The translations under genes and the position numbers were made by a program. Below, piece after piece: positions 31,617-42,548 of a stretch of DNA of 64,000 bases. The notes below the pieces were generated by a model. That model worked only from the letters and a program-made list of their open reading frames with translations, searched no databases and was not told the origin of the DNA. This DNA is from Massospora cicadina (taxonomy: Eukaryota; Entomophthoromycota; Entomophthoromycetes; Entomophthorales; Entomophthoraceae). Within the stretch, counting starts at the first letter, position 1. Each line of letters starts with the position of its first letter. Location: positions 1-64,000 of the forward strand of contig JAKSZP010015881.1 in NCBI GenBank assembly GCA_022478985.1. The letters are read 5' to 3'.

Positions 31617-34600
31617 GATCCATTGAATGTCCACGTTTTAAACAATCATAATATGTATTACTCCAAGTGTACTTACTGTGACATTGTCATAGCAAATACC
31701 TGAGTCCACGCTATGATTGATACAGGTGCCCCAATCAACATAGTGTCCACAAAGTTGGTGGAAAAGTTGGCATTAAAGCCTGACGTGGAACATCATATGG
31801 TGTATGGGACTGAAGGCCCAGAAAGAACGGTCTCTGAAAGAGCATACGGCGCACTACCCTGGCAGTTTAGGTCAATTGTCATTGTAACCCCAGCTATAGT
31901 GCTACTGAACAATAACTATGACCTGTTAATTGGAACCGCTTTTATGCACAACTTTGGGGCTGTTGTTGATATGACAGAAGGGACCTTTGAAATTATGGGG
32001 CAGCGGATCCCAATCTACTTCACTTCCAGTGGAATGCCAAAGGATCTGGTGCACATGGGTCACATTAACCTTGCATATGGTGATGGGGTGATTCCAGTTC
32101 GCTACCATCAATTAAAGAACAAAACATGGGCCCTTCCCCATCAAATTTATAAATATCAAGGGCTACCGCTTAGAGTTGCCAGCCCTATATCTATTCCCTC
32201 TGGACAGCAAGCAATTATAAACACCGAGTTAGAGGTGGAAGTGCCTGCTGGGCTATATGGAGAGGTCATTGGGCCCTATCAGCAATTGCAGCTTGATCCC
32301 CACATAGCCCCAAGCATTATATTTCCAAGGCATGGGGAGATCAAGGTATTGGTAGCAAATCTTCAGAATAGACCAATAAAAATCCTCTGACACCAAATAG
32401 TGACATATTTACATATTATCCCAATTGAGGAGGTCCTCCATGTTCATGAGTTCAGTTCACTGGATGAATTTGGTCTGACTATCAAACTGCAGCCTGGCGT
32501 AATGGCAGTTGTACCTCTTGAAAATTCAATGGGGTTAACGGAAGACCAAAAAATCAAGTGGAAGCCTTATTTCAAATGTACAAAGAGATGTTTGCTGTTG
32601 ATGATCATGATTTAAGGTGCATGTGGGGAGTGCTCCATCGAGTGGACACTGGTGATTATCCCCCATCAGATCTCAGCTAATCTGCCAATCTAAAACAGCA
32701 GAAGAAGTTTTCACAGAAGAAATTGATAAACTGCTAGAGCAAGGAATGCTTGAACTGTCAAAGAGCCCATGGGCTTCCCCTGTCCTAATTGTCAAAAAGA
32801 AGGACAGTACCAACTGGGTAGTAATAGACTTCCACAAGCCCAACAGCATTACAAAAAAGGACTCATATCCTTTGCTGAAAATCAACGATGCTTTGAACCA
32901 GTTGTGATGAGCTCATTACTTCTCTGCAATGGATTTGATATCTGACTATTGGAATATTGAGTTACCTGCAGCGGAAGAAGAGAAATGTGCCATTATCATG
33001 TCAAAATGGCTTTTTGACTGACACATATCATAAAAGGGCTGTGTAATGCCCAGAACATTCCAACAGGCGATGGACACTATCCTAGGAAATTTGAAGCTGT
33101 CCTACATTCTTGTATACATAGATGAAATCTACGTTTTTTCCTGCACATTTTCTGAGCACTTTACCCATTTAGAAGAGGTATTCCGCCGGTTGGCTAAGCC
33201 AACATTAAAATAAAACCCTGGATATGCCACTTTTTCAAGGATCAGCTAGAGTACCTCAGGTATGTAGTTAATGCAACAGGGCTGCAGCCCTAACCAGCTA
33301 AAGTAAAAGCCATTTGGAAAATGACTACACCAAACAGTAAGTGAGATATACAAGTATTTTTCAGGGATGGTTGGATACTATCACCGCTTCTTACTAAACT
33401 TTAGTTGTATTGGAGGTCCGCTGTTTGAGTTACTAAAAGAAGATGGCACATTTGAATGGATGGGTTGCTGTCAACTCTCCTTTGATACACTAAAAACAGC
33501 ATTGATCAATGCACCAGTACTACGCTACCAAAATTTGGAAAATTAATTTATTGTACAGATGGATGCATCTCTTTCTGTTGTGGGGCAGTTCTGTCCCAAA
33601 AATATGATGAAGGAGAGGAGCATTTGGTGGCATACTGTAGTCAAAGCCTGAATAGCCAAGAATTTAATTATACTGTAACTGAGTGGGAGTGCTTAGTGGT
33701 GATCTATTCTTACAAGCAATTCAGAGTATATTTGCATGGTGTAAAATTCAAAGTCATAACTGATAATGCCTCATTACGCTGGTTACATAACCTTAAGGAG
33801 CTGGAGGGACGTCTAGATCAATGGGCCCTTAAAATGCCGGCTTACAATTTTGAGATTCTTCACCAACTGGGAGCCAAACACCAAACTGCAGACTGCTTGT
33901 TAAGATTACCAACAATTGCAATAATGGCAGATCTAAGCGACATCATGTATGATAAGATGCTTAGTGGTAAATATGATGATGAGCCGCCGCAAGTTGTAAA
34001 GGCATTGAATGAAATGCGAGCTGATACGTTTCAGAGGAATGGTGAGTTGCATAAGTGGATTGGTGATTCAATAGTGAACTTTCCACAACCCTCGGCATGG
34101 CCTAATATTATTATGAGTGCACATATGGAAGTCAGACATGGTGGCATGCACAAGACGTTGGAAATGTTGCGCCCTCACTATTATTGGGAAAGCATGAACT
34201 TTGACATGCTGGAAAAGATATCCTGCTGCTACCAGTGACAAGCGGAAAAGCCATTTCACCAAAAAACTACAAACCAGTTAGTGAAACCAAAGTTTGCTTG
34301 GTATACAGTTTCCATTTGTGTCGTTGGTCCCCTGCCAACGAGAGCTAACCAGTCAAAGTACATTCTGATGGTAATTGACCATTCAACCCTGTGGGTTGAA
34401 TCAAGGGCAATACGGGATTTAGGGGAAGTCACAGTGGCAAAATTCATAATGAAATGTATTATCTAATGTCATGGCTGTCCTCAGTTCCTCAATACTGATA
34501 ACGGATCTAACTTCACTTCCCAAATCCTCCCAAAGCTTAATGAACTGATGGCCATCCAAGGGGTTTTGACAACTTCATATCACCCTAAGTCCAACGGAAT

Positions 34601-35139
34601 GGTTGAGCGGGTCAATGGGACTTTAGGGAACATACTCCATAAATTAGTATCGGATTGACCCTCAGATCTGAGTTCCTTTTTGTCCAATGCCATCTTCGCC
34701 TATAAATTAGATATCATTCCACCATGGGAAGAGTCACTTCCAATTACTATATGGCTGACACCCTAATCTTCTGGCACTGCTATACGCCTGTGTAGAAGAT
34801 ACAGAGGAATGGGGTTCCCCACGTTATTTTATGATCCTAGCAAACACATCAATCAAATTGCAAACTGAAGCATACTCATTTAGTTTAGCTAAGAAGGTTA
34901 AGACTCAAGCTGCCAATCAGGTATGGCGTAGTGGGTTAACCCAGTTCAAAGATGGAGACATGGTTCTATTCCATGATCAACATGGGTTCAGGCAGAAGCA
35001 CAAGTTGGCCAGTATTAGGATTGGGCCATTTGAAGTCATTGAGAAGACAGGTATGGCTGCATATACTATCAAGGACCCTGCTAGTGGTCAGATCACCAAC
35101 CAAGTACATGAGAAGTTCCTCCAGGTGTATAAGCAATAG
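31617..35139 (+). pseudogene. pol: G1 Pol (protease, RT, RNase H, integrase), broken
   Basis: Protease: IDTGAPINIV with the active-site D-T-G at 31,719-31,727, in an open block 31,713-32,390. Reverse transcriptase: SPWASPVLIVKKKD (32,76x) and Y-I-D-E at 33,115-33,126, where the second catalytic Asp is Glu. RNase H: VTEWECLVVIYSYKQFRVYL and ITDNASLRWL (33,65x-33,790). Integrase: a Cys/His region near 34,130-34,235, [12 protein letters not shown] (34,48x), [13 protein letters not shown] and a C-terminal IGPFEVIEK near 35,020. Stops near 32,388, 32,905, 34,237 and 34,658 and frameshifts near 33,600 and 34,760 inactivate it. Confidence 0.85.
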
Positions 35140-35156
35140 GAGCCTTATCATCCAGT

Positions 35157-35168
35157 CAAGGGGGGCAA
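35157..35168 (+). promoter_or_regulatory. G1 polypurine tract
   Basis: AAGGGGGGCAA directly before the 3' LTR; it would prime plus-strand DNA synthesis. Confidence 0.7.
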
Positions 35169-35690
35169 TGTCATAATTCAGATATGACTGGACAATGAGC
35201 TTTAAGTCATTATGGCGGAATGGATAGAATCTGCCGAGTTTGATATGAGTAATGATTATTTGATTGCCTCAAGATGTGGCAATATTGGGTTAAAGATATT
35301 GGTGTACAATTAATAGATGAGGAATTGCCTCAAATTAGGCGATCATGAAATTAACAAATGAACTATTGCCATAACAAATTAGATATGGCAAATTGAATTA
35401 CTAAGCCAAGAAAGCAGTATCATCTGAAGCTGATGAGATATAGGCAAGATGAGATGATTGAATAGAGGAGGTTGTTAATAGTTTAGAAGTGAGCAGAACA
35501 GCGAGGATCCGTTGTAGTTTAATATACCAAATAAAAGAGGGTTGTGGGAGCGAGAGCTCCATATCTATTCAAAGTTTACTTTGTTGTTTCCAGGACAATG
35601 ATTATCATATCGTTGCTCCTAACTGCTCAGTGGGTTGAACCCTGTAAAAATCCTTTGGCGTATCTCTAGAACACCACTAATTTTATAACA
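35169..35690 (+). repeat. G1 3' LTR (522 bp)
   Basis: TGTCATAATTC ... TTTTATAACA, matching the split 5' LTR over its full length with scattered differences, which shows an old insertion. Confidence 0.9.
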
Positions 35691-35695
35691 CAGTA
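35691..35695. repeat. Target duplication of G1 (right)
   Basis: CAGTA, as at 28,019-28,023. Confidence 0.8.
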
Positions 35696-36836
35696 ATTTT
35701 TGCCAGCTCAGAAGATGAATTGGGGGCAGAGAGGGATGTTTTTTAGCTCCAGGAAGTAACCCACCATTCATCTAACTCAGGAGCTAGGTACTGTTCTTAG
35801 AGAGAGACTTTACTAGTGGTTTAAGACCCTTCCTGCTTCCATGATGGAATTTCTCTCAATCCAGATTGAAGGACTGGTCAAATGGACTTACAATCGCCTC
35901 TTATAATAGAATTCTCTATAAAGCGACATCCTGAGGGAAGATAAAATTTCATAATATAATACCTCTGGGTAACCAAAAACTTAAAGCTTTGGCTCAACTA
36001 TAGCAGTGAATTCAAGAGTGGTGCTAAATGAAAAAGGGGCCCAAATTTGTCACATTAAAAACTTCAATCACAACATTAAAGAAAAAAACTAGTATTAGAA
36101 ATGCCCTATGGTGGGTGGGAAGCATCACCAGATGAATTAATACATCACAATATGAGGTACCACCATTGCAGCCTGATTGTTTAAAGTTTTGGGTTATTTT
36201 TAAGCTTACTATGCCTTTATCTAATTGTAATCATTGATACACCAGTATAAAAGTATTTTGGTACCATTCAACAAATTTTAAGCTTGTTTACTAAGCTTTT
36301 TTTCCCATTCAAAACACTTTTAGCAATCACAGTTAAATTTAAACTGCAAATTTATTAATCCAGACATTAGAGATAAGTTATTTAATAGAATTGGCAAGAT
36401 TGTGTTAAAAATAGTGATAGGAAAAGGGCCTTTAGCTGTGCCACTCAAAATTAATAAACGCCCTTGGAACGAAGAATAAGTTTATCAGAAGAACCCCAAG
36501 TGGATGTGGCGCCTGGGTTTGTTGTGTTTACCGCTAAACATAATAAATACCTAGAATCCCACCATTAATAACCTTTGTACTTGAGTAGAAAATGATTTTT
36601 GCTGTATATGAATGTAAAATCACCTACACCATTGGAAAAGCTTAGTGAGGCTCAAGAAACTTTGTCTCTGCATGCCATTTTTGTAACAACAATCACAATA
36701 CATCATTAGTGGATCAATATTAGATTTGAAAATGCAGAAGGTGCTGAGACTACAGAAAAGATTGTAGCAACTGACCTCCTTGAAGATCAAATAATAGTTT
36801 CCATGGTGTGCACTCACTGAAACAAAGCTAAATTAA
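35696..36836. other. Unassigned stretch right of G1
   Basis: AT-rich, stop-rich sequence that formerly joined 28,018. I recognise no gene, LTR or terminal motif. A word ending GAAACAAAGCTAAA near 36,820 recurs near 45,840. Confidence 0.3.
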
Positions 36837-36847
36837 TTTTATTCGAG

Positions 36848-37163
36848 GTAGGGGATGTGACATAGTCAGGATGGGCATCCCACTATTGCCCCACATGACC
36901 AGGTTCAAATCCTGTCATGACAGAATTTGTATTTCTTTGCTAAGAGGATATCGATACATGTGGATTTGTGCACCATGCCTCAGTCTGAACAAGAGAATTA
37001 GTGAAGTTAGATCATGTAATCCTGGCCTATCATAACACATGTGGGAAGGTTTTAACCCCAGTACTTGGGTTTTGTCCTCCACTCCTATATTTTCGCTCCC
37101 TACTCCCTATCCCTTCTATTGGTGCAGTATATTTATCTCAAGGTTGGCCCACCTCAAATATAA
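36848..37163 (+). mobile_element. tRNA-derived SINE, copy 2
   Basis: The head has an A-box-like GTGACATAGTCAGGATGG and a perfect B box GGTTCAAATCC (36,901-36,911). The body CCTGGCCTATCATAA and the tail GGTTGGCCCACCTCAAATA match SINE copy 1. The tRNA-like heads of the two copies differ more than their bodies do. Bases 36,837-36,850 (TTTTATTCGAGGTA) are the reverse complement of the SINE tail and touch the head, so a second, inverted tail lies directly upstream. Confidence 0.65.
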
Positions 37164-37170
37164 CATTAAA

Positions 37171-37250
37171 TTATTTGAGTTACACCGACCAGGGGATGGA
37201 CATTATCAAAACAGAACCCAAAACTAACTAAACCAAAAAGATGAGCCAAC
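37171..37250 (-). mobile_element. ORF1-only LINE-like element, copy 3, 3' tail part
   Basis: On the minus strand, ATAATGTCCATCCCCTGGTC then GGTGTAACTCAAATAATT, a LINE-type tail. It is separated from the rest of its element (42,549-44,260) by LINE-A copy 2, whose target duplication is at 37,235-37,250. Confidence 0.6.
37235..37250. repeat. Target duplication of LINE-A copy 2 (left)
   Basis: AAAAAGATGAGCCAAC, repeated exactly at 42,533-42,548. Confidence 0.85.
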
Positions 37251-37348
37251 TGGAAACTTTTCTTTCTCGTTGCAAACACTTTTGCAACCCATTCAATTCA
37301 AGACTAAATCTAGTTTGATAATCTCATAGAGGGGATTAGTCTGCGCCC

Positions 37349-38765
37349 ATGTCTGGGAGCAGTTGGGCAAAGCAAGGCAAGAGGAGCAGGCGGAAGGCCC
37401 GCGGCCTCTAACGTTTGAAAACGCCCCAGAGAATCCGGCGGAATAGAAAAAAATCTAAAAAAACTGGCAATCACAATTTCCCTGGAGATACTCACATGGC
37501 AAGCACGATGCAACCAGTACATCAATACGCCACATTCCCAGCCACTTTCGTTGGTGGAATTCGGAGTCCGTGTGTATCTGGACATCCAAAAAATGGCCCT
37601 ATGGGAAAAATTTTGTGAAGATGTACACAAAATTTTCCCGACCGTGTGTGTGCGTTGCACCTCACTCCATGTCGCGCGGTTGGCTGGACCTAGGTTTTGA
37701 AAGCAAAATAGCAGCAGACGAGGCTGCAGCGGTGCGCGTAGTGGTCAACCTCCCTGAAGGGCAAAGGGTCATCGAAACTAAACGCACCAGATGGATAAAA
37801 TCAAACCAAATTTTCCTCACGTTTGACTTTTTGCCTACTATGGTAAAACGTAACATTTTGGAGCAACACCTGAAAGATGGTCTCGCCATATATGGCGAAA
37901 TACAATCTTTTGAAATGCAATGTTTCACGCTGATGCCACACCTGTGCACCGGCAAAGCCATCACAGTTCTGACCCCAACTGAGGAGATCGTGAAGGACCT
38001 AACCCAGATCCTGCACTCCACCTTTAATTAACATTGCAGGGCACACCACCCACCCATTCCGGGTAACTGTGGACAGCGCGCCCCCCATTTGCACCCACTG
38101 TGATGCGTTCGGCCATAAGGCACACACGTGCCCCATTAAAGAGGGCGTTACATTCCAAGAGCACCCCTCGGTGGCCATGGCCAGCGGAGAGGCGCACTAC
38201 GAACCAACTGCAAGCACCAAAGAGGCTTTCCCGTGGGGAGCACAAGGCTGCTACCTATTGGTAAAGCCCATTTCCTGCAGGAGTGGAAGGAGGCCAAGCA
38301 GGCCCATAGGACTGCAGCCAAGGAAGCAGCCAAGGTCACCACCACCATCCTACACTCACAACGCCAGGAGGACATGGAGACCTTTGCGGTGGAAGCAACT
38401 TGGGAATCCATCACCCAATCAGATTGGGAGGCCCAAGCTGAATGGGCCACTCAATCTGAGGATCCGATGGGAGATTCAATCTCACCCAATCGCTGCACCC
38501 AAGCCCCAGTTGAAACCAACTTGGGACCTATCCCAACCAAAAATTTTTTTTTGCCCCACTCGACGGTGCACTGAACTTATCCGCACCGCAAAAAATTTGT
38601 CCGACGTTGGGAAAACAAAAAGCAAAGGCCAAAGCCAACGCGACTCTTTCCGCAAAAATTAACAAAAACCCTGATAGCGTTGCTGCTAATACCCGCACTG
38701 CTGTGAAAGCCCGTGGGGACCTTGAAGAGGCTGGTGGGCCTGGGGGCCTACCCCCTCACACCTAA
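37349..38765 (+). pseudogene. LINE-A copy 2 ORF1 (CCHC RNA-binding protein), broken
   Basis: Starts at the conserved ATG (CCCATGTCTGGGAG). The core at 37,570-38,031 contains GWLDLGFESKIAADEAA and LTFDFLPTMVKR. A TAA at about 38,029 separates it from the knuckle C-T-H-C-D-A-F-G-H-K-A-H-T-C at 38,090-38,131. One base is missing near 38,277 relative to copies 1 and 3. The protein ends at TAA 38,763-38,765, six bases before ORF2. Its basic, Ala-rich C-terminal part probably forms helices. Confidence 0.8.
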
Positions 38766-38771
38766 GGTGCG

Positions 38772-41700
38772 ATGGGGGAAACCTTCACTCTAGGGACGCT
38801 GAATATTGCCAGACTCAAGGCCTCCCCATCCTGGGCTAGGAAACTGAGTTTTTTACAAAATAATTTACCCGTGGATACCCTGGCCATCCAGGAAACCCAC
38901 TGTCCACGAGGTTCCGAGGATGCTTGGAAAACAATGCTCCTACCATCCCTATCCTTTTGGTCGAAGCACTGTGGGGTGCTAATTCAGAAAAACAATTTTT
39001 TCAAATTTACATCTTCAGAAACATTCCTAAATGACCGAGTGCTCATTGTCACCTTTTCATGGGCTGATATTGCACACACAATTGTCAACATTTACGCCCC
39101 AAACGGTGCACAAGAGTGTCAGGAATTTTTCTCATCGGTCAAATCCCTCCCGCTACCCCCCGATTCTTTCCTAATCGGCGACATGAACTGTTGGCTAACC
39201 TCACCAATGGACCAGTGGCCGCCCTCACCCCACGCCCCACAGGGTCACATAGAACTACGCGTTCTAAAAGCCACCCTTGGGTTAATGGATGCGCTGCCGC
39301 GACATGCCCCACTTCTTGAAAACATGATGCATCCCCACATCCACAATGGCCAATTAAGGTCCATGACCCGCATTGACCTTATTCTAGCACCGGCGAAATT
39401 CCAACCCCACATCTCCCACTTCAAAACAACAAAAATGGAATTCTCCGACCACCAACTGGTCTTGATAACATACCACTTACCCATCACAGTTGCAAAGGCC
39501 CCACATTGGTGTAAAATCTGCCCCCCAGAGCTTGCGTCGCCAGGATTTTCCACGTGGGTGGAAGAGGAAACTTTGGCAAAATTGTTTGTTGCACCGTTTT
39601 GCGCGGACCCTATTTCCACATGGGCAACTTTCAAAAAAGACACCATCCGCCACTATCGCCATCTCTCATCCAGACGCTCACAAGCCATATCGGCGGTTAT
39701 ATCGTGCGCGCTGGCGGAATTGGCCCACTTGGAGTCCAACATTCCAGCCTCAGGATTTAGCCCTGCATGGGGCCAGAAGTGGGTGGAGGCAGCAGCCCAC
39801 CTCAACGCACTTGAAAGGCAACACAAACATCGGGTTTGTGTCCAATACAGGGCCACATGCACACTAAAGGTGACAAGTGCACCGCATACTTCTTCAAAAA
39901 ATTTTTTGCACCACGCCAGAGCGTGGCCTGCACACAGGTGTGAAGATCAGATAATTCTATCGTGGACACACCAGCTGAAGTGGCAATCAAAACGCAAAGA
40001 TATTACTCCAAGTTATACCGAGCTGAACCAATTCAGCTGGCCAAAATGGCGGAATTTCTTACCAGAGCTCATATCCGCACCATTTTCTGATACCCAGAAA
40101 TAATGAATTTAATTACTCCAAACGAATTATGGACTACCATTCATGGTGCGCCAAACCAAAAATGCCCAGGCCCAGATAGCATTCCATATGAGTTCTACAA
40201 AAAATGTTTTAAATACATATCCCCATTGCTGCTAGCCTCACTCAACCAAAGCCTGTTGGAAACGCGCCTCCTACCAGGAGGACATGAGGCTTTTACAGTC
40301 ACACTCTTCAAGAAAGGGGAAAGGCTAGACTTAGCCAACTGGCGCCCCATTTCTCTAACAAACACAGACACCAAAATTTTAACAAAAATCATGGCTAACC
40401 ATTTAGGGACTGTAGCATCTGCCACCATCTCTCCAGAACAATTCAGTTTCATCCCCAGAAGGTCGATTTGGGATAACGTGCACTCTGTGGCTAATGTGTG
40501 TCAGTCCACAGCCTCTGGGGCACTTGTATTCTTGGACCAACAAAAGGCCTATGATAGAGTAAACTGGGAATACCTTAGGGCCTGCCTCCAACAATTCCGC
40601 CTACCTCCCCGCTTCATTAACTGGGTGATGCTGCTCACGGAATCTGCAACAATGGCTGTGCGCGGCCCAGGTTTCCTAACATATGTAGTCCATCCTCAAA
40701 GGGGCCTGCGACAAGGGGACCCCCTGAGCCCACTCTTATACAACTTCAGCCTTGACCCACTACTGCGAAATGTAAATGCCCAACTCACTGGGGTCCATGT
40801 GCTAGGCCAAACCCCAGTCAAGATGATGGCATTTGCAGATGATTGCGTGGTGGGGGTGTCTAATAATAAAGATGCACGCGCGCTTGAAGCCCTCATCCAG
40901 GAATATTCCCAGGTAAGCAACGCGACACTGAACGCCTCCAAAACTGAAATCATCCTCCTTGGTCGGTTTCAGAACTGCTGGGCCCCATCAAGTAGTTCCC
41001 AACCCAGCCCAGCTGCTCGCCCAAGTCCACGCCTTACTAACTCAAAACACACCGCTCCACTGGTGCTCCCCTTTGTGCCGCGACCTACCATAGGACCGGT
41101 ACGCCATCTGGGCGTGTGGTTGGAGGCAGGAGGATACGCGTCAGCAGTAATGGAGGGCCATATACTGGACAACGTGACGAAGCGAATCGCCTCTCTCAGA
41201 GCCCACCCTACTACCCTCACTGGCAGGGTTGTTCTTTCCAACTCTATGCTCCTATCCAAAGTCTGGTTTGGAGCCCACGCCATCCCCTTCTCCCCAAGCT
41301 TCTTCAAATCCCTGTATGCTTTGCTACAAGGTTGGCTTTGGTCAGGTCGCCCTCCACCAGTACGGCTAGAGGTCATGTTTGGCCCTCATCATCATGGTGG
41401 CATGGGCCTACTTGACTTCAAAGCCCATGCCGCCAAGATCCTAGGCACCTGGATTGCGGCCGTCACTGCTCCTACACTCCCATCCCAACACTGGTCCCGC
41501 GCGGCCTGCTCCAACTTCTCCTGAGCCTTGGGCCTCAACAATCCATCAAACCCCCACTCCCTGATGAAATACCTCGCATCACACACATCAGCCACAGGTC
41601 CTCACGGGACCAAAACCCACTACAAACGAATCCTACTCTCCATGCGAAGCGCAGAGTGGAGAATTTGTATTAGTGGACATACAACCCAAAGAGGCCGCCC

Positions 41701-42399
41701 CTCTCCTCAGTTCACACAAGAGGTACAGGGGCTACCCATCCATGATGGCGTGATCCCCATTCGACCCCAAGTCCTATCCAAGGTGGACTACCTGGACATG
41801 ATGGACATCCCTTATTCCACTGAGACCCAAAAGACTATCTGGAAATATGCACACCATCCTCTGTTGCAGCCTCAAGTCCGTTCCCATGTGTGGCGCTGCC
41901 TGAGGCGGGTGTATCGTACAGCTGAGCGCTCTAATGCTTTACACTTATCCTGTGTCGTGTGTGGCCAGTATGGAACGCTGTTTCACCGCCTGGAGAAGTG
42001 CCCCACCTCTAAAGTAATATGGCGCGAAGTCCAACGTCTGCTAGGCCAGGATCAAACACATCCCTTCAGTCTGTCAAGAGATATGTTTGCTTCATCAATG
42101 GCCTCCCCCTCCCACCCTCCCTTCGTGCTCTGGTGGTTGCAATCGCCATGTGGACTATCCACACGATTGTCTTGGATGCCATCGCCGGATCCATCCCCAC
42201 CCTCCCTGAAGCTGTCCACAGATTCTGGTCTCATTTGGTGGATCACTTTCAAGCGTGGATGTTTGGATATCTCCCACCACGTCACCGGCAGCTGGTCTCC
42301 TCCTGGTTCCCAGTCTGGTTCATCAAATCAGACCCCTTCCTCCACACGTGCTCAATAGTGGCTACGCCCCCTACACACGTTCCTTCCCCCTTCCCATAA
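38772..42399 (+). pseudogene. LINE-A copy 2 ORF2 (endonuclease + RT), nearly complete
   Basis: The ATG at 38,772 opens 360 good codons of APE endonuclease: LNIARL, IQETH, GDMNCW, IDLILAP and FSDHQLVLITYH. A one-base loss near 39,858 (against copy 1) and a TGA at 40,088-40,090 interrupt the linker. The reverse transcriptase is open from 40,103 to 41,524: KCPGPDSIPYEFYK, NWRPISLTNTDTK, FLDQQKAYDRVNW, RQGDPLSPLLYNFSLD and FADD at 40,832-40,843. TGA at 41,522 precedes the C-terminal domain with C-V-V-C-G ... H-R-L-E-K-C (about 41,956-42,002). A one-base shift in a C run near 42,105 leads to the end at 42,397-42,399. About 1,209 codons in total. Confidence 0.9.
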
Positions 42400-42532
42400 G
42401 TGGCGTTCCCGCTGGCAACAAGAGATAGCATCGCTTCTCTGGGGTGCCTCACCTGGTACTGAGTTTTGTCTCGTCTGAGTCATATTCGGAAGTGTCCGTC
42501 CCATGGTCAGCCTTCCCCGCAATAAATTTAAG

Positions 42533-42548
42533 AAAAAGATGAGCCAAC
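42533..42548. repeat. Target duplication of LINE-A copy 2 (right)
   Basis: An exact copy of 37,235-37,250. Confidence 0.85.

Larger units (their letters stand above)
28024..35690 (+). mobile_element. Ty3/gypsy element G1 (about 6.0 kb without its insert)
   Basis: Bounded by a 5-bp duplication CAGTA. The 5' LTR is 28,024-28,080 plus 29,769-30,233 (522 bp in total, split by LINE B) and the 3' LTR is 35,169-35,690 (522 bp). A primer binding site follows the 5' LTR and a polypurine tract (AAGGGGGGCAA) precedes the 3' LTR. The order is gag, protease, reverse transcriptase, RNase H, integrase, typical of Ty3/gypsy (Metaviridae). Stops and frameshifts occur throughout, so the copy is dead. Confidence 0.9.
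37251..42532 (+). mobile_element. LINE-A copy 2, full length (5.28 kb), best preserved
   Basis: Flanked by a 16-bp target duplication. Structure is as in copy 1, with longer open frames and more intact CG dinucleotides, so it is younger or less exposed to deamination. The 3' end is GTCCGTCCCATGGTCAGCC, then TTCCCCGC and AATAAATTTAAG. It sits inside ORF1-only element 3, opposite in orientation. Confidence 0.9.

Noticed and set aside
36848..36925. Functional tRNA gene
   Set aside because: The B box is perfect, but the acceptor stem is not closed and the sequence continues into a body and tail shared with the SINE at 23,224.
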